This document shows positions 11,073 to 22,109 of a stretch of 64,000 bases of DNA, one piece after another. Position numbers and translations under genes: made by a program. Every line of letters begins with the position of its first letter. The stretch's first letter is position 1. The DNA is taken from positions 434,001 through 498,000 of the forward strand of contig WBMQ01000015.1 in the NCBI GenBank assembly GCA_016630905.1. The letters run 5' to 3'. The notes below the pieces were generated by a model. That model saw nothing but the letters and a program-made list of their open reading frames with translations. It was not told the origin of the DNA and ran no database searches. The stretch is from Capillidium heterosporum (lineage: Eukaryota; Entomophthoromycota; Entomophthoromycetes; Entomophthorales; Capillidiaceae).

Positions 11073-11475
11073 ATGAGTTCCACGATCCAGATTGAAGTTC
11101 AGTTTAGGTAAATAGGAATACTTAAGTACATCTCTAAATTTAAATTTTCTTTGTATAGTGGTGGTTTAGAGCTCCTATTCAACAACGTAACTTCCATCAA
11201 GCTGACCTTACCCAAAGATCAATCTACCAACCTTAGCCAACTTATCCAAATTTTGAAGAATGAGCATTTGAAGGATAGAGCCGAACTCTTCGTCAGCGAA
11301 GATACAGTGTAATTTTTTTGCATTTGTTTCAATTTTTTAATTTTTCAATACTTTTAGGCGTCCTGGAATATTGGTGTTAATTAACGATACCGATTGGGAG
11401 TTGGAGGGAGAGACCGAGTACGAAGTTAAAGATAACGACACTATAGTTTTCATCTCAACTTTACATGGTGGTTAG
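11073..11475 (+). CDS. URM1: Ubiquitin-related modifier URM1
   Basis: Three exons, 11073-11107, 11159-11308 and 11358-11475, with GT-AG introns of 51 and 49 nt; the exons sum to 303 nt and encode 100 residues. The product starts [19 protein letters not shown], carries the beta-grasp core ([20 protein letters not shown]) and ends LHGG. Length and the terminal Gly-Gly are diagnostic for Urm1, the sulfur carrier that is thiocarboxylated by Uba4, thiolates U34 of cytosolic tRNAs for Lys, Glu and Gln with Ncs2/Ncs6, and can be conjugated to proteins. No single frame is open for the full length, so ORF-based calling misses it. Confidence 0.95.
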
Positions 11476-12390
11476 TTTCTAATTAGGCAGCCTTGGATAT
11501 TTTGAAATAAATCTTTTACTTCCTTTGTAAATGAAAGATGGTGGAAGAGGTAAAGTTGAATTAGGTTCGGTAATCTTAAAATTTGGTAATTTGTATTTTT
11601 AAATGTTATTGATACTATATAGAATTTAAGTATAAGTATTAATTGATATCTAAATCGACATCGATATATTTTGGTTGACCTAGTTTCAATTTAGAGCTGT
11701 ATTTTATAAAATATTCCTTAGTTATATTTAAATTGAACTATAGAGATACCATTGTTCGATAGATAGATAAACCCAAACCATACCTGTTAATACCGGTTTC
11801 AAAGTATAAGTATATACGATTACAGGTACTTCAAATCGAAAAGTTTACCAATGTAGGTTCTACTCTTTCAAGTAATTTTACCAATAAACCGAACTGAATC
11901 ATCTATCCAGTAGCATTCAACTTTTAAAGTACAAACCTAGATACCTTGTTTTAGTTGAAGAAGATGGTATCCCATATGATCCTCATCCCTATAATTTTAC
12001 TTCATCGAGCTGATATATAATATCTATTCATCATATCCCATTTTCAACTTTACAATGGTATTTGGGATTGATCAGCTAGGAAACTATATAGTAATATAAA
12101 TAATCCTAAAATGCTGATACTTTCTATAAGGATCAACAACTTGGAAGCAACCTATTTTGATTGAGGCCTCCCTTCAATGAAGCTTTTGTTGGGATAGAAT
12201 TGGAACAACGTACATGATTGTTTTTATAAATATATTCCTAAAACTATACTACCAATATCTACTTTTATATATAACCCAACTTATATCGGATATTTTATAT
12301 TGGAGTATTATATATCTCTCTACATTTTAACAGGATGTACTCAATGTTTAAAAATAAGGATGTGATAGGGTTTTTATTGTAAAGATAGTA
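11476..12390. other. Intergenic, no gene recognised
   Basis: AT-rich spacer shared by the 3' ends of URM1 and the inverted carboxypeptidase; nothing supported. Confidence 0.55.
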
Positions 12391-13636
12391 TCAAGGTAAA
12401 GGCTTGTTAGGGGGAATGTTGGGGTTCGCCTTGAGGTAATTGGAATAAGCCAAAGTTGCAGCGTAAGCGCCCTCTGAGCAATTGATGATCTCAGAGGCCG
12501 GGAGGTAGAAGGCAGCTAAATCATCTTCACCAGGGCACAATTCGACGGTGAAGGATACCAATTGAGCCTTGGCAGCCATCCAGTCATCTAGAGCACCAGA
12601 AGCGGGATACAGCTCAGCCGAAGTTTTTGAAATATAGGTATAGCCTTTGGTAGCGAAGGCGTCGCGCATGGCATCACCTAAAGGCTTCAACACCTTCTCA
12701 TTGGCCGAGATCTGTCTGGCCCAACCCCAGTTTCGTAAGACAAACTGGCCGTAGGAGTGGAAGTCAATACCGCCGTAACGGTTAGGGATGTTCAAGGCGT
12801 AGGCGGCCAAAGCCTGGATTTCTGGTTCTGAGTTGGGAGATCTGCCCTGGTACTGATCGGATCTAGGATTAGTGGAGGATCCTGATACACCCCAGTGCTC
12901 ATCCCAGTTACGATTAAGATCGACACCGAAGCTAGAACCGTTGTTCCTACGGTTTTTACGCCAACCTCGAATTCGCTCATCGTCACTGGTGCGGGAATAC
13001 TCATAGCCATCGGGGTTGGCCAATGGAGTGAAATGGAATACGAAAGTATCCAACAAGGCCTTAACTTGGGTGGTATTGGCGTCATTCAACAGTTTACGGA
13101 TGGTGTAGATGGTGGAGGCTGGGCCAATCCATTCACGGGCGTGTAGACCGGCGTTGAACCAAATACCTTTCTTAGGAGTGGAAGTGGCCTTGTTTGTCAA
13201 AGTGAAGGCAAAGATATCCCTACCTTCTACCGACTTACCGATAGTTGAATTGAAAGTTGCCAAGTTTTGATTCTCGTTGGCCCACTTCTGCAAAGTAGAT
13301 TTAATGGTAGTGTAGGACCGGTAGTCATTGAAGAAGGAGTCTGCTAAACCTGCCCTGCTGTTTGCTTGGACCGAGTCTCTACTCTTCTTGGCTAATTTTT
13401 TGACATGGGCATCGAGGTCATCAATTACAACTGTTGCATCTGGCTACCTGAGAGATATCCTTCAGCTGCTTGTCATCCTCGATGCGTACAGTAAAAGTGG
13501 CAGTATTTGGGTTGTAGTGCCAAACATCGGCGTCGTCTAGCGCTTTGAGTCCCAGCTTGTTCTTGACCTGGCAGTTATAAACCTTGGGATTCGCCAGGGC
13601 TGACCCTAGCAGCGAGAAAATTAAAATGGATTTCAT
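12391..13636 (-). CDS. M14 carboxypeptidase, B-type (copy 3), frame broken once
   Basis: Third paralogue, inverted about 9 kb from the tandem pair. It starts at 13636 with a signal peptide (MKSILIFSLLGSALA). The propeptide reads in frame to a cysteine followed by AAC; one surplus base within 13431-13435 then throws the frame into a stop. After skipping one base the frame continues through the propeptide end (VVIDDLDAH) and the whole catalytic domain to 12391 without another fault: LHAREW, DLNRNW, DFHSYG, YPASGALDDW (B-type Asp) and VELCPG are all intact. Minus one base the gene is 1245 nt, or 414 residues, like its sisters. It is either a very young pseudogene, a sequence error, or read by a +1 frameshift. 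The start of the long open part near 13293 is not a real start. Confidence 0.8.
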
Positions 13637-13683
13637 TGTTAGCCAATGTAGTAGATAGAGTTTTTAAAGTAGATTTAATGTCT

Positions 13684-13691
13684 CTTTTATA
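13684..13691 (-). promoter_or_regulatory. TATA box of carboxypeptidase gene 3
   Basis: TATAAAAG on the minus strand 48 bp before the start at 13636. Promoter architecture matches copies 1 and 2 and suggests the gene was functional until recently, or still is. Confidence 0.6.
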
Positions 13692-14298
13692 CTGTACTTT
13701 GAATAGATGACGGTATATTTTTAAATTCAATGTGACCACTGTCACTTTAATATTGGACTATCTTTAGTTTAAATATAGGATAGGGTCTCCGAAATACCTT
13801 TATAATTGACTATACTTTTAGTAAACTACAAGAGATGGTCACGCCATACTCATATATATTTGTAGCAATCGTTACCAGATTATTTGATTTTTGACCATCG
13901 GTGTTTGAAATTTACTTCCACCCGATATTTTGCTGCAACTTGTTTTCGGACGGAAGTAAAAATCGGTATCCTACATAGTAAAGTCAATATAACCTTTTTG
14001 GAGCTGACCCATGATTCTACATTACAGTTTGTATATCAAATGATGTATGCAAATGTGTACATGATAATAGTGTATAACTAATAATTAAAATACAGGTGCA
14101 AAATGTTGGATTATTGTAATGCTGATAGCTTGCCTAAATATATACCGATGTTTTAATTTGCAAAGATGTACATTACATAAAAACCTTATAAATTATAAAT
14201 GTTTTAAATTTAGTCAATTGTTCAATAAATAAGTTTATTATAAATATAAGACCTGTATCATTTCATCAAGAAAGTGGATTGTCCAAGCAATTGCCACT
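13692..14298. other. Intergenic, no gene recognised
   Basis: AT-rich; an open frame at 13884-14081 has no recognisable feature. Confidence 0.55.
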
Positions 14299-14799
14299 TT
14301 ACAAGTAAGTCATCTTGAACTGAGCACTAGGATTCAATCTAAACTGACCGTTGGCGTTGGTAATGGACTTTTGGTCACCTTCAATCTGTAAAATACCTCT
14401 AGGAGCTTGAGCTGACTTGGGTACCCCAGAAATCTGCAATACTGTGTTTCCGTTAGCACCCTGGTTCATCTTAATTGGGCTGGGACCTCTACCTCGGTTG
14501 TAAATGGAGAAGTAGCAATTTGGGTCGTAGTTTCCAGTTCCTAAAACACTACCTACAATACCAGAGTTACATCCGTTACCGAATACGGAAGTTAATATAC
14601 CACCTACCAATCCACCACCGTAACCGATACCAATGTTACCGTTACTTCCACCGAATACGGAACCTAGGATGGTACCTACCAATCCACCCGAGTAGTAACC
14701 ACCATTACCACCATAGTACCCACCGTTACCATTGAAGATTTGAGCGTTGATGTTGACGGTGGCTAAGGCAAGGATTAAAGCTGGAGTGAAGAACTTCAT
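14299..14799 (-). CDS. Secreted glycine-rich protein with internal repeats
   Basis: 166 residues, one exon. A signal peptide (MKFFTPALILALATVNINA) precedes a Gly/Asn/Tyr-rich region with GGYYGGNGGYYSGG. It then has three related units, GLVGTILGSVFG, GLVGGILTSVFG and GIVGSVLG, each a short glycine-zipper-like hydrophobic patch ended by a Gly/Asn spacer. Two cysteines (in GNGCNSG and DPNCYF) could pair. The C-terminal third is not repetitive (QISGVPKSAQAPRGILQIEG). I recognise no family. The composition suggests a cell-wall or extracellular-matrix protein; that is inference. Confidence 0.8.
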   Translation of the reverse strand: MKFFTPALILALATVNINAQIFNGNGGYYGGNGGYYSGGLVGTILGSVFGGSNGNIGIGYGGGLVGGILTSVFGNGCNSGIVGSVLGTGNYDPNCYFSIYNRGRGPSPIKMNQGANGNTVLQISGVPKSAQAPRGILQIEGDQKSITNANGQFRLNPSAQFKMTYL

Positions 14800-15765
14800 G
14801 TTTTTGTTGTTTGATTAAGTTTAGTACACAGTCAATGTGATTGTAAAGGAATATTGGTTTTGATAACTACAATTTACATCTTCTCGTTTATTTATATATC
14901 CTTCTTCAGTATACATGGTATAGTATGTGTACATTAACACTGCAATCAGACGGCATTGAAGTGCTAGCATCAACAGCATAGGTTTATGCTACTGGCAAAG
15001 AAGCTTGGATCGATCACTTTACCAATTTTCTCTGGCTTATGAGCATATTAAAAACCTTTGTTATTTTCATTTTGATACTTAGTCTGCTTTGTAGTAAAGC
15101 ATTTCCGCAGGTGTCGATCAAAATTTTGCTTAATAAAGCTAAGTTTGTTTCAATACAATCAACTTAGATGCTCCAAAAAATTATATGAACAGTATTTTCT
15201 TATTGTAAGTAAAATATATGTCACTATAAGGTATTTTTAATATAATAAGTCTATATTTTAGCTTTGAACTATTGTAATTGCTCTAATATCTCAGACACTA
15301 TGGCATCTATTTTCAACTTAATATACCTACATTCTGATAGCTTTCTCTGTATTTGAAAATAAGATATATTTAGACTAAGGCTCGATATAGTATTTTTCTA
15401 TAAAATATTCGTTGGAAACGTGGAATAACCAGCTGTTAGCATAAAAAACGCTTATTATGAGAAATAAAACCTTCTTTATCAAACCCGGTATAACAATATT
15501 TTGCCATTTATTTTAAACAGATGATGTTTTAACTGAAAGATAAATAAGAGTTTGTGTTTTATTGATCTGCAGTTCTATATAGCTAATTTTTTGCAAATGC
15601 ATCTTTCAACTTGCAAAAGTGCTAGCTAGGCAAAACTCTAAATGCTGCTAAATACAAACAAACGACTAATGAAATAGTTAAGAAATAAAACAAAATTCAT
15701 ATACATAATTGCAAAGGCGATTTTGGTAATCCAGTATGTATGAATAGTTACTGACAAACATACTC
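14800..15765. other. Intergenic, no gene recognised
   Basis: AT-rich spacer; nothing supported. Confidence 0.6.
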
Positions 15766-16104
15766 TCAGGAACCATGTACTTTTATTGAACTTACATCGG
15801 CAAATTTATGGGCTATTAGAAAGTCCAAAAGCTTGGTACGTTGGTCACCTTGAAGTTGGATTATATCCCCAAGCTCTTCATCTTCAACTAAGTTGCCGTT
15901 GCAAGCGAAATTTACTTTGAGTTGCCTAAGTATCTTCTTTTTGTCGTGCTGGGTAACTAGTCCTTGAAGAATGGTTATCTTTTTACGACTATTACGTTGA
16001 TATATACGGATATGTATAAACTTGCTTATAGAGCTTGTGAAATCTTTGGTATCGTCGATATCAGCGAATGGATCGTAAGTAGTGAGGTTGTGGATTATAG
16101 ACAT
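15766..16104 (-). CDS. SUI1: Translation initiation factor eIF1
   Basis: 112 residues from ATG 16104. The open frame extends 12 codons upstream, but the eIF1 N-terminus (MSIIHNLTTYDPFAD) starts here. The SUI1 fold follows: HIRIYQRNSRKKITILQG, DKKKILRQLKVNFACNG, IIQLQGDQRTKLLDFL and the terminal VHG. eIF1 binds the 40S subunit near the P site and enforces start-codon selection. Lys/Arg changes relative to other fungi are mild. The A at -3 and intact frame suggest a normal gene. Confidence 0.95.
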   Translation of the reverse strand: MSIIHNLTTYDPFADIDDTKDFTSSISKFIHIRIYQRNSRKKITILQGLVTQHDKKKILRQLKVNFACNGNLVEDEELGDIIQLQGDQRTKLLDFLIAHKFADVSSIKVHGS

Positions 16105-17354
16105 ACTATTTAGTTTAACTTGACCAATTATTTTATACAAGGGTTTGGGGAGGGGAAAATAAAATGTATAGGTTGAAGCCTTATATAGCCTTTAATTCCT
16201 GTAAGCTAAACAAAAGATAAGTAGTAAACTTTTGTATAGTCTAGGCTAAGTTGAAGAATTGGTGAACTTCGCACTTGGAATACTTTGCTTATTAATTTAT
16301 TACTACATACGTTTGTAAATATAAAGCATTTTTATATTATGAGAATACAGACAAAAGTATCTGGTGTTCCCGAACAAGAATATTACATATTGCAAAGTCG
16401 ATTTGAAAAGTGGATGGCAGTCTATTTTAGACGCTTAAATAGACTTAAAATGTATAGTAAATTCTATAAGTTTTGCAAATATATAGAAATAGTTGCCAAA
16501 ATATCGATTCTTGAAGGTAGAAAATACATTCAAATGTATTTCATTTTAGTTTTTTACAAGTCAATCTGATGCAGCTGTTCATCAATTTATGGAAGTAAAG
16601 CTAGTTTGTAATCAAGCCCAATAACTCTGAACTGCCAATTTTTCAATATTTACATATGAAATTTGCATTTATAACGGTTGAAATATATCTCAATTCTTAT
16701 ATATTAACATAAAAAAGTTGTAGATTTATTTACGATGATTGTATATAGCAATATCTTGTTCGGTTGCTATAAAAAAATATAATTTTCTAAACAATCAACA
16801 ATGTTTACAGAGTACCATATAGCTTTATAAAATAGGAACGCCTAAAAGAAAAAGTAATTGGTAGCTTTTCAAAGCGTGTCAAAAGGTACTACAGTATCTA
16901 CAGATGACTAAACGAACTGGCACACCTTCCAAACTTTTCAAAAATCCCCTCCAAACACTAACACAGATGACTGATGAGAATTCTCAATCAATTTTTGGTC
17001 TAGTTAAATTTGACGTCATATAGAGTATTAGGTAGTTTGTCAAGGTTTGAATGCATTTTCCTATACTTTTATTGGTAGTTGTCTTGGCAAATCGCTATAA
17101 ATTACGTTCTCAGCTATGGGTATAAGTAAAACCTGGAAAAAAGTGGATTTGATCAAACAAATTAGTTCAAGACCATATCCAACAGTTCCAGAAACTTTAG
17201 GTTTGAAAATACCTGACCCCTAAAGCGGCAAATCAGAACTTAAGATCTAAGGAGATAAGTGGTTAAAACCTCGAACCCAATCTCGAAATTCACTTTCTTT
17301 AGCTCTTGACAATTCACCTAACTTTAGCTACAAAAGAACTTACAACTTAATACC
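16105..17354. other. Intergenic, no gene recognised
   Basis: Divergent spacer between eIF1 and the Ca2+/H+ exchanger. An open frame at 16285-16569 gives a basic, Tyr/Ile-rich product without recognisable features; I do not call it. Confidence 0.5.
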
Positions 17355-18667
17355 ATGACTTCCCATGAACATCAACCACTTTTGGGTGGCCATTCGATAC
17401 CCAATGTAAAAACACAATTGAAGAGCTTTATCTCCAGCAGCTACCTCAACGTTCTCTTAGTCTTTGTACCTTTCGGCCTATTATCCCATTCATTTGGTTT
17501 TTCTTCAGCCACCACTTTCCTGTTGAACTTCCTTTCCATTATCCCTTTGGCTGGGTTACTAGGCTATGCAACTGAAAATTTAGCCGTACACGTAGGACCT
17601 ACCTTAGGTGCTTTGATCAACGCAACTTTTGGCAATGCAGTTGAGTTAATCGTCTCCATTATGGCTTTGAAACTTGGATTGGTAAGAGTAGTACAGGCTT
17701 CCGTCTTAGGCTCCATCCTCTCCAATTTACTTTTGGTAACTTGATATTTAATACCATTTTTTAATCTTTTAACAGGTACTTGGCCTATGTTTCTTTATGG
17801 GTGGTCTTAAATTCCCCGAGCAAACTTTTAATGTGACGGCAGCTCAAACCTCTTCATCATTGCTAGGTATTACCGTACTTAGTCTGTTGGTCCCAGCCGC
17901 CTTCCATAACTTACTTGGTGATAAGGATGAAATCAGCGAGGGTATCGCCAATCTCTCTCACTACACCGCCATTATCTTGCTGATCCTCTACATCTGCTAC
18001 TTGATCTTCCAGCTCAAGACTCATTCCAACCTGTTCCAAGGTACCTCCGAGGAGGAAGAGGAACCTGAGTTGGATACTAAGGTCGCCGGTATACTGTAAG
18101 TACCTTTTTATTTAAATGTACTAATGTATTAACATTCTAAATAACCTTCTACATCCATAGTTTATTCTTGGTAACTGTCGTCGTCTCCTTTTCCGCCGAA
18201 GAATTGGTTGGCAGTATCGAAGGCTTAACTAAGCAGATTGGACTTTCCGATACCTTTGTAGGTATTATATTAGTCCCCATTGTAGGTAACGCTGCCGAGC
18301 ATATGACTGCCGTCACGGTCGCTTTAAAGGACAAGATGGATTTGAGTATTGGAGTTGCCATCGGATCTTCTCTCCAGATCGCTTTGTTTGTCACTCCACT
18401 GCTGGTAATCTTGGGCTGGATCATGGGTCAACCTATGACTCTATTCTTTGATACCTTTGAAACTGCCGTACTGTTCCTATCGGTCTTAATCGTCAACTAC
18501 CTTATCCAGGTATACATTTTCAATACTTTTTGAAGTTTAATATTGATTTTTCTTTATTTTAGGATGGTAAATCAAACTGGTTGGAAGGCTTGACTTTGAT
18601 CGCTTCGTACCTCATCATTGCCTTGGCTTTCTTCTTCTACCCTCATTCCGTAACCCCTACTTTATAA
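17355..18667 (+). CDS. VCX1: Vacuolar Ca2+/H+ exchanger, CAX/VCX1 type
   Basis: Four exons, 17355-17735, 17776-18095, 18161-18509 and 18563-18667; introns of 40, 65 and 53 nt; 384 residues. It has about eleven hydrophobic segments in two halves. Each half has the ion-binding signature of the family: [14 protein letters not shown] with E97 and [15 protein letters not shown] with E280. Between the halves lies the acidic loop ([10 protein letters not shown]). Family knowledge: it swaps cytosolic Ca2+ for vacuolar H+ using the V-ATPase gradient. The N-terminus is short, with no long autoinhibitory region. The last exon encodes the final membrane helix ([11 protein letters not shown]). Confidence 0.93.
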
Positions 18668-19062
18668 ATAGCTTACTGGATTTACTTGCTTCAAGTTGAG
18701 TAGCTATACATACGATATTTTCATTAGAATTTAAATTTTTACAAATCAATATCAACGACCATTTAGCTTTTATGGAGTGAGTAGTTAATGGTAGTTTAAA
18801 ATAAGGATTGCTTGTTCAACTATGAAATACTAATAAAAGCACTAACAAGGTTGGAATTAGAACCTGTACTATGTAATCGAAAAACATGATTTAAACACTA
18901 TAACAAGATAAATGAAGTGGAATGTTTGGAGATTCACAGTAAATATTAATTGTTCTGTACAATTTATACCTGCAACTTTGAAGACTCATATCTGATGTGG
19001 AAGTACTAGTAAAAGTGTAAAGCAAACTTGATTATCTGTTATATATCTAGTTTTGATGAGGA
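18668..19062. other. Intergenic, no gene recognised
   Basis: AT-rich spacer up to the tRNA inverted repeat. Confidence 0.6.
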
Positions 19063-19181
19063 TTCAACAATCACCTTGAGTGGTTGTACCCTCTTTAGCT
19101 CAGTTGGAAGAGCGTGGGACTGTAATTCAAATAGTCATCCCGAGGCCCCTGGTTCGATCCCAGGAGGAGGGATTCTTTTTA
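19063..19181 (+). repeat. Inverted repeat arm 1 (contains tRNA-Tyr)
   Basis: 119 bp that recur in reverse complement at 19727-19845 with one mismatch in the 5' flank (CACCTTG versus CACTTTG). The match covers 26 bp of 5' flank, the tRNA and its T-rich terminator. Confidence 0.9.
19089..19172 (+). tRNA. tRNA-Tyr (GTA) with 11-nt intron
   Basis: Acceptor CCCTCTT pairs with AGGAGGG; D arm GCTC/GAGC; anticodon stem TGGGA with TCCCG; loop CTGTAA-A with anticodon GTA at 19122-19124; T arm CCTGG-TTCGATC-CCAGG. An 11-nt intron (19126-19136) follows position 37, where eukaryotic tRNA-Tyr introns sit. A run of T follows the 3' end as an RNA polymerase III terminator. Confidence 0.95.
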
Positions 19182-19512
19182 TTTGGTACTGTGGCAGGCA
19201 CGGAGAAGAGTTTAAAGACAGTATTTTTAGTAAACCACTTAGATAGCTTTACTTCAAAGTATGTATCCGAATAAACTTTAGTATGACTACTCTGCAATAT
19301 ATTTAATTTGTAATTCTGTTTACTTCTTTTTAGTCGGACTCTATTGTAAAGTATATATTAGTTCAAATAAACTAGGTCAATCTATAATCAAATATATATG
19401 AATTTTATTTTGCATACAATGTACCTTTTTAAATGTTGCAAACAAAAAAATGTTAGTGCTTTAAGTAAACTTGTTATACATCTGCTAGGTTAAGAATCGT
19501 TAGCCTTTATAT

Positions 19513-19653
19513 CAGTGGTTTTCAACCTTTTAGATCCTTACCCACAATGTGTAGTATCTCATCTGTTTTTTACATGGTTTACTTGAATGTATTTATAAAC
19601 AGTACTTCCCTACTTATAATATATGTGCATACTTATAAGATTGAAGACCACTG
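19513..19653. mobile_element. hAT-type MITE, 141 bp
   Basis: Terminal inverted repeats CAGTGGTTTTCAACCTT (left) and the complement of CAGTGGTCTTCAATCTT (right) match the CAGTGGTTCTCAA-type ends of hAT elements. It is flanked by 8-bp target duplications, CTTTATAT (19505-19512) and CTTTACAT (19654-19661), one mismatch apart. The interior is AT-rich and non-coding, so it is non-autonomous. It sits in the spacer between the two tRNA-Tyr genes. Confidence 0.8.
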
Positions 19654-19726
19654 CTTTACATCACTACAAAAATGAAACTAACCCTCCAACCTAGCTAAAT
19701 AAAAATACCCAGCTGGATCTAAAAAT

Positions 19727-19845
19727 TAAAAAGAATCCCTCCTCCTGGGATCGAACCAGGGGCCTCGGGATGACTATTTGAATTACAGTCCCACGCTCTT
19801 CCAACTGAGCTAAAGAGGGTACAACCACTCAAAGTGATTGTTGAA
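19727..19845 (-). repeat. Inverted repeat arm 2 (contains tRNA-Tyr)
   Basis: Reverse complement of 19063-19181, 118 of 119 bp identical; 545 bp lie between the arms. Confidence 0.9.
19736..19819 (-). tRNA. tRNA-Tyr (GTA) with 11-nt intron, second copy
   Basis: Identical over all 84 nt, including the intron, to the copy at 19089-19172, in the opposite orientation. The two genes are transcribed toward each other. Confidence 0.95.
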
Positions 19846-20362
19846 GCTTCCCTTTAAGTCACTATATAACCAAATAAATAAATTTTACTTCATTCTCAGT
19901 TGAAACCCTATGTTGTAATCTTAAAAGAGACATATACAAGTGTTGTATCATTGATAGTATACTGATTCAAGTTTTAAATGTTTATTTTCAATTATAACAG
20001 AATATTTCATTTGACGCATATATTATTCTAGTTTAAAATATAAAGCACTGGTTACTGCTGCTGTAGATTCAACTCTATATTAATATATTTTCTAACAACT
20101 TTCCTTGTTACTTAAAAAAATATTTCTTTGGTCAATATTTAGATTATAGCTTACTATATACTTCAGCTATATAAATGTCGTAATATCAATGATTCAAATG
20201 TTATTATACTTTAGAATATATTAGTCAACTAAAGTCAAAAATATATTTAAACATACAGCCAAAATTTTTATTCAATACGAAATAAATAGCACCTTTTAAG
20301 TAACTGTTCATCTATAAAATATGTTTCATATAAGCGATACAGCTAGCTATATAATGAGAATA
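19846..20362. other. Intergenic, no gene recognised
   Basis: Very AT-rich; nothing supported. Confidence 0.6.
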
Positions 20363-21519
20363 TCAGTTGTCTCTGATAAACTTCTCCTGTGCATCAGAAA
20401 TAAAGTCCAAGTTCACTGTGTCTAAAGCAGAATCTAAAATGGAGCTGTTGTTGTTGGTTAAACCACCAAACACGAACCCATTAGTCCTATCTATAACTTG
20501 CATCAACTTTATCATAGACATTTTATCCTAAACAACATACAAATGTTAAGCTTGTATATATGTTACTTATTTTAGTTACCTCAACCTGAAGTGGGTAAAA
20601 GTTGACTAGACCAAAGTCCTCGATGAGCTCTACTAGGTTCTGAGTAAGCTTACGGTACTTTGACTCGACACCGTCACCGTGTATGGCATCTACTAGGTAA
20701 TTTAGATCCATCACCTCACAGTAGTAGTCCAAATTGAATTCTAAATATGTTAATGTAAAACTATAGATACAAAGTTTACTTAGGGGCCCCATAGATTCTA
20801 TCAGGTCCATCTTAGATAACACGTTCACGTGAGGGAGCTCCAAAAGTAACATCGTCTTCAAAGTTACCAGTAAAACAGATAAGTATTTGGAAGGATCAGC
20901 ACAGTAGTGAGAATCGACTAGATGTACTGCCACCAACTGAACGTTTAAAGATTAAAAATAAAAATAGGTACAAAGAGTTACCCTGTGGTTTAACTTTTGC
21001 AGTCTATCGATTATATTCTTCACGGCAAAGTTGTGAGTGAAGAGTTCAACTTGGCCGGGACAATCGAAAACAAAGTACGTGTCTATTTATCAATAAAATA
21101 CAAATACATTAGAAAATTCAACTATAACATAAATACCTTTATAGGACTCTAGCCTCTGAATAAGCCAATCCAAGTTCTTTTCCAAGTACTCCATACAAAA
21201 TATAATAGCTCCATTGGGACCTAAACGTTCATCCTCCATAACTTTTTTAACCGTTATCAAACTTCTAATGTCGATTGCACAATCGTATTTGTAAGTGTCA
21301 TTACCTGGATCTAAATTTACGACAATCATTTTTCTAAAATATTTGAAAATTAACTAAAATAAAAGCTGGAAATTACCGCTTCAAAGAACTGAAAAACTTG
21401 TTGTAGGCCGTAGCAGTAGGTCGATTTACCACTACCAGGTGGTCCTATTACTATCTTATCAAAACGGTATACATTTTAAAATGATTTAGTTTGAAAATAG
21501 CTACCTGTCCGTATGGCAT
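20363..21519 (-). CDS. GPN2: GPN-loop GTPase 2 (seven exons), frame broken once
   Basis: Exons on the minus strand: 21519-21505, 21454-21377, 21333-21137, 21082-20982, 20936-20780, 20740-20580 and 20527-20363; introns 39-54 nt, all GT-AG. The first exon encodes MPYGQ, the second the P-loop GPPGSGKS. The third begins KMIVVNLDPGND and carries the Gly-Pro-Asn insert in LGPNGAIIF. FDCPGQVELF, VHLVDSHYC, LSKMDLIES and FNLDYYC follow. GPN2 works with GPN1/GPN3 in assembly and nuclear import of RNA polymerase II. One surplus base sits in exon 2 near 21397, after GLQQ; skipping it gives FFSSLKR, as the family requires at this spacing. Without it the exons sum to 873 nt, or 290 residues. The gene is normally single-copy and essential in yeast, so a dead copy would be surprising. 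Confidence 0.9.
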
Positions 21520-22109
21520 CTTTAAGGTTTTGTAAGTGATGTAGGGTTGGTTGAATTGGACTCGACTGTTAGCTTCTTGAGATAAAGATCAAATTGATTG
21601 AAAGTGAAATGAAAATTTCAAAGATATGGTCAATTCAAATGACGTAAATTTTGAAGGAGCTTATAGAAAGATTTGATCAAGCCTAAAGGATGTTGTATTG
21701 AATTTGTTAGACTGTCTGTGTAGATATTATGGGCATATGTTTCCTAATAGAAACTGGATTGGAGTTTCTAATCTATAAACACGTAGATATACTATAAGTT
21801 AGCATATAAAAGTTTCGAACGCTAGATCAAATTAGTTATATATAGTGTAGTGAATGTAATTATTCAAGCATTATATGATAATGGTATATATGGTTGAAGC
21901 TTGCTTTTCGATAAGCAAAAAGTTATAATAATAAGTTGTGATAAAGAGTTTTTTCGAAATTGGAACTTGATCGAAAATTATAATTCATCTATACTTTGTA
22001 ACCCATGTACCACTGCTATAGCCCTCCAAATCAAATCAAGTATACAAAGTTGAATCTGTGTATAATATATAAAGGCCTATAAACTAAAGCTTTAATTAAG
22101 AGCTTTGAG
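21520..22109. other. Intergenic, no gene recognised
   Basis: AT-rich spacer; nothing supported. Confidence 0.6.

Noticed and set aside
13293..13295. Non-ATG start for the large open part of carboxypeptidase 3
   Set aside because: The homologous frame continues upstream without interruption to the one-base break near 13432, so this is mid-gene.
16285..16569. Open frame of 94 codons
   Set aside because: AT-driven composition, no domain, no promoter signal, no homologous pattern.
21083..21136. Extended reading through GPN2 introns
   Set aside because: Continuous frames run into introns, but the spliced forms restore FDCPGQVELF and FNLDYYC at family spacing.
20960..21400. Micro-intron (GTTTTTCAG) to explain the GPN2 frame break
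   Set aside because: Nine bases do not change the frame and are far below any spliceosomal intron length.
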